Shown here in pieces: positions 1 to 6,821 of a DNA stretch of 16,826 nucleotides. Position numbers and translations under genes: made by a program. A model generated the notes under the pieces. It was not told the DNA's origin. It saw only the letters and a program-made list of their open reading frames with translations, and did no database searches. Each line of letters begins with the position of its first letter. The stretch's first letter is position 1. The DNA is from Fontibacterium universale (GTDB lineage Bacteria; Pseudomonadota; Alphaproteobacteria; Pelagibacterales; Pelagibacteraceae), in contig CBDEAT010000010.1 in the NCBI GenBank assembly GCA_965236175.1, positions 1 to 16,826 on the forward strand, read 5' to 3'.

Positions 1-393
1 AGACTTAATAAAAAAAAGTTTGCCGTCTTTATCATTAATATTCTTTAGAAAATCTTGTAAGCATTTTTTGTTAAAAAACGGTGTGTCAGAAGGAAAAGTA
101 GAAATCCATTTGTAATCTTTATTATTTTTCTTAATCCATTTTAGGGCTGTCAAAACACCTCCTAATGGCCCTAAATCTTTTTTATAGTCTTCAATTTTAG
201 TAATTTTTTTTGAATTTAAAAACTTAATGTCATTATTTGCTATAATTAAAATTTCATTAAATTGGTCTAAGATTTCTAAGAGAATATAATCGATTAATAT
301 TTTCTCTCCCAGTTGCACTTGGGATTTATCCTGACCAAATCTTTTCGATTGTCCTCCTGCTAGTACAACCCCTAAAATGCTGTTATAGTCCAT
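1..393 (-). CDS. mobA: Molybdenum cofactor guanylyltransferase MobA (5' part, cut by window edge)
   Basis: MobA transfers GMP from GTP to molybdopterin, giving the guanine dinucleotide cofactor needed by bis-MGD enzymes such as formate dehydrogenase. Reading the minus strand from the ATG at 393 gives 131 codons without a stop, so the C-terminal third lies outside the window (the family is usually about 190-200 residues). Visible motifs are the nucleotide-binding LAGGQSKRFGQDKS (residues 11-24, matching LAGGxSxRxGxDK), GPLGG (75-79) and the metal-binding PSDTPF (101-106, Asp103). The gene is divergent from the formate dehydrogenase operon, with only 43 bases between the two starts, so the promoters must overlap or lie inside coding sequence. 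The context fits a MobA serving the adjacent enzyme. Identity is clear from the motifs; only the missing C-terminus is unseen. Confidence 0.93.
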   Translation of the reverse strand, partial: MDYNSILGVVLAGGQSKRFGQDKSQVQLGEKILIDYILLEILDQFNEILIIANNDIKFLNSKKITKIEDYKKDLGPLGGVLTALKWIKKNNKDYKWISTFPSDTPFFNKKCLQDFLKNINDKDGKLFFIKS

Positions 394-436
394 AAATCTA
401 AATATAAATCATTAAAATACCAATTAAAGATATATA

Positions 437-832
437 ATGGATTTGAAAATTTTGGAAATTGCTTCCCATACTGAAAATAAAAAAGCACTTAGCAATCCCA
501 CACATTCATCAAAAAATAAAAACCCGATTTGTGGAGATGAAATGGAAATTAGTTTAATTGTAAAAAAAGATATTATCGAGGATATGGCTTACCATTGCAA
601 ATCTTGTGTATACTGCCAAGCCTCAGTGAGTTTGCTTTCGAGAACGATTAAACATAAAAATATTCAAGAATTTAAAGATTTTTTTCATACAGCTGAAGGC
701 ATGTTTAAAGACAATAAGTTAAATCTTAAAAATAACTGGAAAGAATTTTCAGAAATTTTTGATAAAAAAAATATGGCTAGAAAAGAATGTTTGCTTCTTC
801 CTTTAAGAACCGTTTTAAAAGCACTTCAATAA
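437..832 (+). CDS. IscU/NifU-like iron-sulfur cluster scaffold protein
   Basis: This 131-residue cytoplasmic protein resembles the IscU/SufU/NifU-N scaffold family, which holds nascent Fe-S clusters on three cysteines before passing them to target enzymes. The three canonical positions are visible: Cys32 in NPICGDE (with the conserved Asp34), Cys57 before a QAS segment, and Cys118 in RKECLLLPLRTVLKAL. Two further cysteines, Cys54 and Cys60, flank the second ligand and make a CxxCxxC run, CKSCVYCQAS, that classical IscU lacks. It is the first gene of the formate dehydrogenase operon and ends 7 bases before fdhD, which suggests a role in loading the many clusters of that enzyme (inference). No clear ribosome binding site precedes the ATG. 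The best promoter-like pair upstream, TTGTCC-18 nt-TAAAAT at 349-378, lies inside mobA and is weak. A general scaffold not dedicated to this enzyme is the alternative. Confidence 0.82.
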   Translation: MDLKILEIASHTENKKALSNPTHSSKNKNPICGDEMEISLIVKKDIIEDMAYHCKSCVYCQASVSLLSRTIKHKNIQEFKDFFHTAEGMFKDNKLNLKNNWKEFSEIFDKKNMARKECLLLPLRTVLKALQ

Positions 833-839
833 AAATTTA

Positions 840-1682
840 ATGAATTCTAAATACAAAGTTTTAAAATTTAAATCTAATAAATTTGAAGAGATTGATGATT
901 TAATTTCTATTGAAGAACCATTGGAAATCTCAATAAAATTTAAAGATCAAGATAAATGGGTTAATCAAATTTTATCTATTACTATGAGAACCCCTGGTCA
1001 TGATGAGGATTTAGTAAGAGGATTTTTATTTAATGAGCAAATTGTTCAAAATATTAGTCACATTGAATCTATAAAAAGTTTTGGCGATAAAGTAGGGCAA
1101 TATAAAATTCAAAATAAAATATTAGCTACTTTGAATAATTCTCAAAATGTTAATATCACTAAAATTAAAAGGGAGTTTTTGACTAATTCGTCGTGTGGAG
1201 TTTGTGGCAAGTCTTCTCTAGACGCTTTAGAAATAATTAAAAAAGACAAAACTTCATTAACAGAACCTAAGTTAACGAAAGAAGTTATTCTTCAATCTCC
1301 AGAAATTTTAAGAAACAGTCAGTCAGAATTTTCTAAAACAGGCGGTATTCATGCAAGTGGCTTATTTGCTAGCAATGGAAAATTAATAGCAATAAGCGAA
1401 GATGTTGGCAGACATAATGCTTTGGATAAATTAGTAGGAAATATTTTAAACAACAAACTTCTTAATTCTAAAGAACAATTTATTACTTGTTCAGGACGCT
1501 TAAACTTTGAGCTAGTGCAAAAAGTTTTAATGACGAACATTGGAATTATGATTGGTGTGGGTGCGCCAACAAGTCTCGCTATTGATTTAGCAAGTAAATT
1601 TAATATGACTTTGATCGGTTTTGTAAAAAAAGACAGTTTTAATGTCTATACCAATAATCAAAAAGTAATTATAAAAGCATAA
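840..1682 (+). CDS. fdhD: Formate dehydrogenase accessory sulfurtransferase FdhD
   Basis: FdhD carries sulfur from a cysteine desulfurase to the molybdenum (or tungsten) bis-guanine dinucleotide cofactor, a step formate dehydrogenase needs for activity. The 280-residue product is of normal family length. It contains the sulfur-relay cysteine pair in SSCGVCGKSSLDAL (Cys119 and Cys122), the cofactor-binding stretch TGGIHASGLF (167-176), SEDVGRHNALDKLVG (186-200), the TCSGR segment (216-220), and the C-terminal GVGAPTSLAIDLA stretch (239-251). It follows the scaffold gene by 7 bases and precedes the diaphorase subunit by 16, so it is co-transcribed with the enzyme it matures. No separate FdsC or FdsD accessory gene is seen next to the structural genes, so FdhD is the only sulfuration chaperone in the window. 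Identification is secure. Confidence 0.96.
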   Translation: MNSKYKVLKFKSNKFEEIDDLISIEEPLEISIKFKDQDKWVNQILSITMRTPGHDEDLVRGFLFNEQIVQNISHIESIKSFGDKVGQYKIQNKILATLNNSQNVNITKIKREFLTNSSCGVCGKSSLDALEIIKKDKTSLTEPKLTKEVILQSPEILRNSQSEFSKTGGIHASGLFASNGKLIAISEDVGRHNALDKLVGNILNNKLLNSKEQFITCSGRLNFELVQKVLMTNIGIMIGVGAPTSLAIDLASKFNMTLIGFVKKDSFNVYTNNQKVIIKA

Positions 1683-1698
1683 TTATTTAAAAAAATTC

Positions 1699-3348
1699 AT
1701 GTCAAAAAATATTAGCAATTTATCTGGCAAAGTAGGTTTAAAACATAATCTATTTCAAAAAATTTCAGACAACGTTCTAAAGAACCATCCAAAAGATAAT
1801 AAAGAGATAGCAAATGAATATAATCTAGGTGTTTCAACTGTTTATGGAGCAGAAAGTTTTTATGAATTTTTAAGACCAGCTCATCGTGAAAAAAAAGCCT
1901 TTGTTTGCAATGGTAGTGCCTGCATGTGCGCTGGTACTCAAGATAAATTAAAAGAGACTCTAAGAGAAAAACTAGGCAAGGATAAAGTTGGAGCAATGTT
2001 TTGCTTAGGTCATTGTTACGAAAATAATGCATTTCATTACAACGGTGAAAATTACGCTGGAAAAGATATAGAAAAAATTGATCAAATTATAAAAGGTGAA
2101 AAAATTCAACAAGATAAGTTTTTCTCAAAAAGTTACGCAACAACAAGTTTTTTAATGGACGACAAATTGTTATCTATCAGCCAAGTCAAAGAGCAATTAA
2201 CTAAATTTCTTAAAACAGATAAAAAAGAAATAATTAAATCAATATTAGACTCTAATCTTACAGGCAGAGGCGGAGCAGGTTTCCCAACTGGAATGAAATG
2301 GGATTTTTGCAGCAGAGAAAAAGTAAAAAAGAAATATGTTATCTGTAATGCTGATGAAGGTGACTCAGGCGCATTCTCCGATAGATACTTGTTAGAAGAT
2401 CAGCCACTCAAAGTTTTGTTTGCCATGATAATTTGTGGTTATGTGATCGGAGGTGATGAAGGTGTTTTGTATATAAGAGGTGAATACCCAAAATCAATTG
2501 AAGCAATTAATGGATGTATTAATGCATTAAAAAAAGCAGGATTGCTTGGAGAAAATATTTTAGGAACAGGTTTTTCTTTTGATATTTATATTTGTATTGG
2601 ACAAGGCGCGTACATTTGCGGAGAAGAAACAGCATTGATTGCATCTATTGAAGGCAGACGCGCTGAAGTAGATGTTAGGCCCCCATTCCCAGTTACTGAA
2701 GGGTTATATAAAAAACCAACTGTAGTGAATAACGTGGAAACGTTAGCTGCGGTTACTGGAATATTAATTAATGGCGCTGATAAATTTGCAGCTATTGGAA
2801 ATAAAAAATCTGCTGGTACAAAATTAGTATGTCTAGATAGTTTTTTTAAAAATCCTGGAGTTTATGAAATTGATATGGGTACACCGATGAAAAAAATATT
2901 TAACGAAATCGGAGGAGGATATAAAGAGCCCATTAAAGCTTTTCAAATTGGAGGCCCCTTAGGTGGTGTTGTTCCTTTAAGCGAAATTGATAATTTAAAT
3001 TTAGATTTTCAAGAATTTAGTGCCAAGGGTTTTATGTTAGGACATGCAAGCGTTGTTAGTATTCCTAAAGATTTTCCAATGGTAGAATATATCCATCACC
3101 TATTTGAGTTCTCAGCTGAAGAATCATGCGGCAAATGTTTTCCTGGAAGACTCGGATCATACAGAGGAAAAGAAATGTTTGATCAAGTTATGAAAAAAAC
3201 AGCTAAAATTCCCATGCAACTTTTAAACGATCTATTAAAAACTATGCAAAAAGGTTGTTTATGTGCACTTTGTGGGGCGATACCTACTCCTATTATGAAT
3301 ATTCTAAAGTACTTCTCTAATGAAATGAAAAATGATATTTCTGCCTAA
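1699..3348 (+). CDS. fdsB: NAD-linked formate dehydrogenase diaphorase subunit, fused NuoE/NuoF-like (FdsB type)
   Basis: This 549-residue subunit passes electrons from the catalytic subunit through an Fe-S cluster and FMN to NAD+. Residues 1-135 are NuoE/thioredoxin-like, with short helices and then a [2Fe-2S] set at Cys70, Cys75, Cys102 and Cys106. Residues 150-545 are NuoF-like, with the FMN-binding GRGGAGFPTGMKW (189-201), NADEGDSGAFSDRYLLE (217-233) and the NADH-site region GAYICGEETALIASIEG (303-319). The [4Fe-4S] motif reads ESCGKCFPGR (475-484): Cys477 and Cys480 are present, but the usual third cysteine is Gly483. The distal ligand region is CLCALCG, with Cys520 and Cys525 flanking the expected Cys522. 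A separate FdsG-like gene is absent, so the fusion appears to supply both functions. There is no obvious Shine-Dalgarno at the ATG. It lies 16 bases after fdhD and 3 before the catalytic subunit. A respiratory complex I subunit is unlikely given this context and the lack of other nuo genes. Confidence 0.92.
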   Translation: MSKNISNLSGKVGLKHNLFQKISDNVLKNHPKDNKEIANEYNLGVSTVYGAESFYEFLRPAHREKKAFVCNGSACMCAGTQDKLKETLREKLGKDKVGAMFCLGHCYENNAFHYNGENYAGKDIEKIDQIIKGEKIQQDKFFSKSYATTSFLMDDKLLSISQVKEQLTKFLKTDKKEIIKSILDSNLTGRGGAGFPTGMKWDFCSREKVKKKYVICNADEGDSGAFSDRYLLEDQPLKVLFAMIICGYVIGGDEGVLYIRGEYPKSIEAINGCINALKKAGLLGENILGTGFSFDIYICIGQGAYICGEETALIASIEGRRAEVDVRPPFPVTEGLYKKPTVVNNVETLAAVTGILINGADKFAAIGNKKSAGTKLVCLDSFFKNPGVYEIDMGTPMKKIFNEIGGGYKEPIKAFQIGGPLGGVVPLSEIDNLNLDFQEFSAKGFMLGHASVVSIPKDFPMVEYIHHLFEFSAEESCGKCFPGRLGSYRGKEMFDQVMKKTAKIPMQLLNDLLKTMQKGCLCALCGAIPTPIMNILKYFSNEMKNDISA

Positions 3349-3351
3349 TCG

Positions 3352-6126
3352 ATGAGCTCAGAAAAACGAAAAATAGCATATATTGATGGAAAACCTTATG
3401 AAATAGGTCCTCATCACACATCTATTTTAAAATTTGTTAAAGGTTATTTAGGCGATGATAAGGTTCCAACGCTTTGTGACGATCCAAACTTAGCTCCTTA
3501 TGGAGCATGTAGAATTTGCTCTGTTGAAGTTGCTTTAGTAAAAGATGGACCCACTCGAATAGTTGCTTCTTGTCATACCCCAGTAGTTGAGCACCAACAT
3601 ATTTTTACAAATAATGATAATTTAAAAACTCTTAGAAAAAATATTGTAGAACTTGTTTTAACAGACCATCCTATGGAATGTGGAACTTGCGAAGTAAATA
3701 ATAATTGTGAGCTACAAAAGGTTGCAAACGATTTAGGAATTTCAGATCACCGATATAACAATCCAAAGCAACACAAAGGCATCCCTAAAGACACTTCCCA
3801 TTCTTACATGAGAATGAACTTAGATCACTGTATTAACTGCGGAAGATGCGTAAGAGCTTGCGACGAAATTCAAGGTTCATTTGTTTTAACAATGAGTGGA
3901 AGAGGTTTTGAATCAAGAATTACAACAGACAACAATATGTTGTTTGGAGATTCTTCATGTGTTTCTTGCGGTGCATGTGCTCACACTTGTCCAACCGATG
4001 CAATCTCAGATATTTTTCAATCCAAGTCAGCTGATGTAGATAAAAAAGTTAGAACGACCTGCTCGTATTGTGGTGTTGGCTGTAACCTTGAAGCTTCTAT
4101 TAAAGATAACAAAGTGGTGTCAATCGATACTCCTAAAGAAACAAAAGTAAATGCTGGACACACTTGCGTTAAAGGAAGATATGCTTTTGGCTTTTATGAT
4201 CATCCAGACAGACTAAGAACTCCACTAATAAAAAGAAATGGAAAATTTGAACCAGCTTCTTGGGATGAAGCATATGATTTTATTAAAAATGAATTAAATC
4301 GAATTATCAAAGCACACGGTCCAGATGCAATAGCTGGAATTTCTTCTGCAAGATGTACTAATGAAGAAAATTATTTATTCCAAAAAATGATTAGAGCTGT
4401 TGTTGGCACTAACAGCGTTGATTGTTGTGCTAGAATTTGTCACTCACCAACAGCATGGGGTATGCAGCAGACATTCGGAATGGGTGCTGCAACTAACTCA
4501 ACAGACGATATTTATCACGCAGATTTATTTTTAGTGATTGGTGCAAATCCAACTACTGCTCACCCTGTAACTGGAGCCAAAATTAAACAGCAAGTAATGA
4601 AAGGTAAAAAATTAATTGTTCTAGATCCTGTAACTACTGAAATTGCTAAGCTTGCAGATTATCACATCAAATTAAGACCTGGAACGAATGTAGCTGTCCT
4701 AAATATGATGCTTCATTTTATTATTAAAGCTAAATTACATAATGTGGATTTTGTTAGAGATAGAACTGAAGGTTTTGAAAAATTCATTAAAGAAATCGAA
4801 AGACAAGACGTTGATCAGTTAGCAAAAATTGCAGGCGTAGACAAAGAAATGGTTAAGCAAGCAGCTATTGCTTATGCCACTGCAAAAAATTCTATGGAAT
4901 TTCATGGCTTGGGTGTTACAGAGCATGAACAGGGTTCAAAAACAGTAATGTTAATTGCTGATCTTGCAATGATTACTGGAAATATTGGAAGAAAAGGTGT
5001 CGGAGTAAATCCTCTTAGGGGTCAAAATAACGTTCAAGGAGCCGCTGACATGGGATGTCAACCGCATCAAGGAGCTGGTTATTTCAACGTTGCAGATGAA
5101 AAAAATCAAAAATATTATAGTGAAAAATACGGAGTTACACACCCTACTAAGCCAGGTTTAAAAATTCCTGAAATGTTTGAAGCAGCAATTAAAAAAGATT
5201 TAAAAGCAGTTTGGATTATTGGCGAAGATATTGTTCAAACAGACCCTGACAGTTCTCATGTTATTAAAGCTATGAACTCATTAGAATTATTAGTTGTTCA
5301 AGAAATATTTATGAGTGAAACTGCAAAACTTGCAACGGTAGTATTGCCCGGAACTACTTTTTTAGAAAAAGATGGAACTTTTACAAATACAGAAAGAAGA
5401 ATTCAAAGAGTAAATAGAGCGGCTCCTCCTTTAACAGGAACTAAGACGGATGCAGTTATTGTAACGCAAATGATGCAAAAACTAGGATTTGATCAACCTA
5501 ATTATGATGCAGATGAAGTGTTAAAAGAAATTGCGGATGTAGTTCCTTTTTTCAAAGGCGTGACTAGAGAAAGACTTGGTGAATTTGGTTTACAATGGCC
5601 TGTGGAAGCAGATGGAACAGACACTAAAATTTTATATAAAGAAACTTTCAAGCTTGGAAAAGGACAGCTTAAAAACTTCGATTGGAAAGAATCTGCTGAG
5701 ATAACAAATAATCAAAAAGAATATCCATTAATATTAACAACAAGTCGTGCGTTACAGCATTATAATTGTGGTACCATGACTAGAAGAACAAACAATATTG
5801 ATCTTATGGATGAAGATATTCTTTTAATTCACCCAAAAGATGCGGCTCAAAGAGATTTAATCACAGGAGATTTTGGAAGATTATATTCTGGAAGAGGTAA
5901 AGTTGATTTGAAAGTAGAAGTAACAGATAAAGTAAAACAAGGTGTTGTCTTTACTACTTTTCACTTCCCAGAACATATGGTGAATATGGTTACTGGACAT
6001 GGTAAAGATGAAGAAACTATGTGCGCAGAGTATAAAGTTTCTTCAGTAGAAGTTAAAAAAATTTCAAATCGTTTTGAGCCTAAGGAAAAAGAAAAAGAAA
6101 ACGAGTATCAAGTTCAAGTTAAATAA
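3352..6126 (+). CDS. fdsA: Formate dehydrogenase catalytic (alpha) subunit, Mo-bisPGD, NAD-linked type
   Basis: This 924-residue soluble subunit oxidises formate to CO2 at a molybdenum bis-guanine dinucleotide centre and wires electrons to the FdsB-type partner. The N-terminus is NuoG-like: a [2Fe-2S] set (Cys42, 53, 56, 74), a His-Cys3 cluster (His106, Cys110, 113, 119) and two ferredoxin [4Fe-4S] sets (Cys160/163/166/170 and Cys203/206/209/213). The molybdopterin domain begins with the cluster at Cys237, 240, 244 and 272. The catalytic residue is Cys363 (TGT at 4438-4440) followed by His364 in DCCARICHSP, where some bacterial enzymes carry selenocysteine. RGQNNVQGAADMG is a conserved cofactor-binding stretch, and the C-terminal beta-barrel domain includes the segment LTTSRALQHYNCGTMT. 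The five clusters beside the Mo site match the FdsA class. Many genomes label this gene fdhF. It starts 3 bases after fdsB, ends the operon, and faces an HPP-family gene tail to tail. Confidence 0.96.
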   Translation: MSSEKRKIAYIDGKPYEIGPHHTSILKFVKGYLGDDKVPTLCDDPNLAPYGACRICSVEVALVKDGPTRIVASCHTPVVEHQHIFTNNDNLKTLRKNIVELVLTDHPMECGTCEVNNNCELQKVANDLGISDHRYNNPKQHKGIPKDTSHSYMRMNLDHCINCGRCVRACDEIQGSFVLTMSGRGFESRITTDNNMLFGDSSCVSCGACAHTCPTDAISDIFQSKSADVDKKVRTTCSYCGVGCNLEASIKDNKVVSIDTPKETKVNAGHTCVKGRYAFGFYDHPDRLRTPLIKRNGKFEPASWDEAYDFIKNELNRIIKAHGPDAIAGISSARCTNEENYLFQKMIRAVVGTNSVDCCARICHSPTAWGMQQTFGMGAATNSTDDIYHADLFLVIGANPTTAHPVTGAKIKQQVMKGKKLIVLDPVTTEIAKLADYHIKLRPGTNVAVLNMMLHFIIKAKLHNVDFVRDRTEGFEKFIKEIERQDVDQLAKIAGVDKEMVKQAAIAYATAKNSMEFHGLGVTEHEQGSKTVMLIADLAMITGNIGRKGVGVNPLRGQNNVQGAADMGCQPHQGAGYFNVADEKNQKYYSEKYGVTHPTKPGLKIPEMFEAAIKKDLKAVWIIGEDIVQTDPDSSHVIKAMNSLELLVVQEIFMSETAKLATVVLPGTTFLEKDGTFTNTERRIQRVNRAAPPLTGTKTDAVIVTQMMQKLGFDQPNYDADEVLKEIADVVPFFKGVTRERLGEFGLQWPVEADGTDTKILYKETFKLGKGQLKNFDWKESAEITNNQKEYPLILTTSRALQHYNCGTMTRRTNNIDLMDEDILLIHPKDAAQRDLITGDFGRLYSGRGKVDLKVEVTDKVKQGVVFTTFHFPEHMVNMVTGHGKDEETMCAEYKVSSVEVKKISNRFEPKEKEKENEYQVQVK

Positions 6127-6151
6127 TCTTTAATAAATATCTAAAGTTATT
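6122..6151. terminator. Possible weak bidirectional stem-loop between convergent genes
   Basis: The arms AATAATCTTTA (6122-6132) and TAAAGTTATT (6142-6151) can pair with one bulged base around a 9-base loop, exactly at the junction of the convergent formate dehydrogenase and HPP genes. The stem is almost all A and T and therefore weak. Only the position between convergent stops favours a terminator role; chance pairing in AT-rich DNA is a real alternative. Confidence 0.25.
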
Positions 6152-6641
6152 ATTTCCAGTTAATGGGATAGTTTTTTTTTAAAATAAATCTATTTAAAAT
6201 AATTGCGTAAATTATAATTATTATAGATCCTAAAATAATAGGATTTAATAAAAATTTATAAGAAGCCCCAGCCAAAATAATAAATATTGGGTTGCCTCCC
6301 GCAGGAGGGTGTGTGACGCCTAATAATATCATTAAAAATATTCCAAGTCCCACAGCTACAGCAATCTGCAAAAACAAATAATGTTGTTCTATAGAAAAAA
6401 AGTTTAAAGCTAATACACCTACTAATGAAGTAATAAAATGGCCCAAAAAAACATTTTTGGGCTGAGAAAATGGGCTTTCAGGATAACCAAAAACTAGCAC
6501 CATAGATGCTCCAAATGACCCAACAAGAAATAAACCATACTGTGTTTTAAAACTTAAAAAAGAAAGGGTGCCGATAGTGATGATTGAAAATATTTTTGCA
6601 ATTAAAGCTCTTTTAAAATTCTCTTTAATTAAATTAATCAT
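6150..6641 (-). CDS. HPP-family integral membrane protein
   Basis: This 163-residue, very hydrophobic protein carries the family signature HPPAGG (residues 111-116, preceded by Thr110) and the conserved GSFGASMVLVFGYPESP stretch (41-57). Hydrophobic segments at roughly 13-31, 35-53, 64-83, 89-110, 117-128 and 133-153 suggest four to six membrane helices, as is usual for HPP proteins. Basic residues at both ends (KENFKR near the start, RFILKKNYPINWK at the end) fit cytoplasmic termini. HPP proteins are poorly characterised; plant and cyanobacterial members have been linked to nitrite transport. Here the gene is convergent with the formate dehydrogenase and divergent from the ABC importer, so it is probably its own transcription unit. 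A role in moving a small anion such as nitrite or formate is a hypothesis only. Confidence 0.8.
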   Translation of the reverse strand: MINLIKENFKRALIAKIFSIITIGTLSFLSFKTQYGLFLVGSFGASMVLVFGYPESPFSQPKNVFLGHFITSLVGVLALNFFSIEQHYLFLQIAVAVGLGIFLMILLGVTHPPAGGNPIFIILAGASYKFLLNPIILGSIIIIIYAIILNRFILKKNYPINWK

Positions 6642-6655
6642 ATTTTTAAAATTAT

Positions 6656-6673
6656 TATCATGAATTCATAATA
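6656..6673. promoter_or_regulatory. Imperfect palindrome in the divergent HPP / ABC importer promoter region
   Basis: An 18-base dyad centred on the perfect 10-base palindrome ATGAATTCAT (6660-6669) extends three more base pairs on each side after one mismatch. It lies 15 bases upstream of the HPP start codon, in the 180-base divergent spacer, where a repressor site would be plausible. AT-rich DNA yields such dyads by chance, so support is weak. Confidence 0.2.
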
Positions 6674-6763
6674 GCTTTTGTTATTTAATAAGTTCACCTT
6701 TGAGTTGCAAAATATACTGTTATTTTTAAGGAATTGATGGTTTTTTTAAATCCTATTAATTAT

Positions 6764-6792
6764 TTGTATGTAGATTTTTTTATGGTTATAAT
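6764..6792 (+). promoter_or_regulatory. Sigma-70-type promoter for the ABC importer operon
   Basis: TTGTAT (6764-6769) is followed after exactly 17 bases by a perfect TATAAT (6787-6792). Transcription would begin near 6799, leaving a leader of about 20-25 bases before the binding-protein ATG at 6822. The leader contains a strong purine-rich ribosome binding site, AGGGGAG (6809-6815), six bases before the start. This is the clearest promoter and Shine-Dalgarno pair in the window, consistent with high expression of a periplasmic binding protein. The leader is too short to hold a riboswitch. Confidence 0.65.
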
Positions 6793-6821
6793 TTTTAAAA
6801 ATCAAAACAGGGGAGTTATTA

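Noticed and set aside
4430..4450. Possible selenocysteine site in the formate dehydrogenase active centre
   Set aside because: The codon is TGT (4438-4440), an ordinary cysteine, so no selenocysteine insertion is needed.
1699..6126. Reading the two large genes as respiratory complex I subunits (nuoE/F and nuoG)
   Set aside because: The large protein has the catalytic DCCARICHSP site of formate dehydrogenase, fdhD is in the same operon, and no other nuo genes are present.
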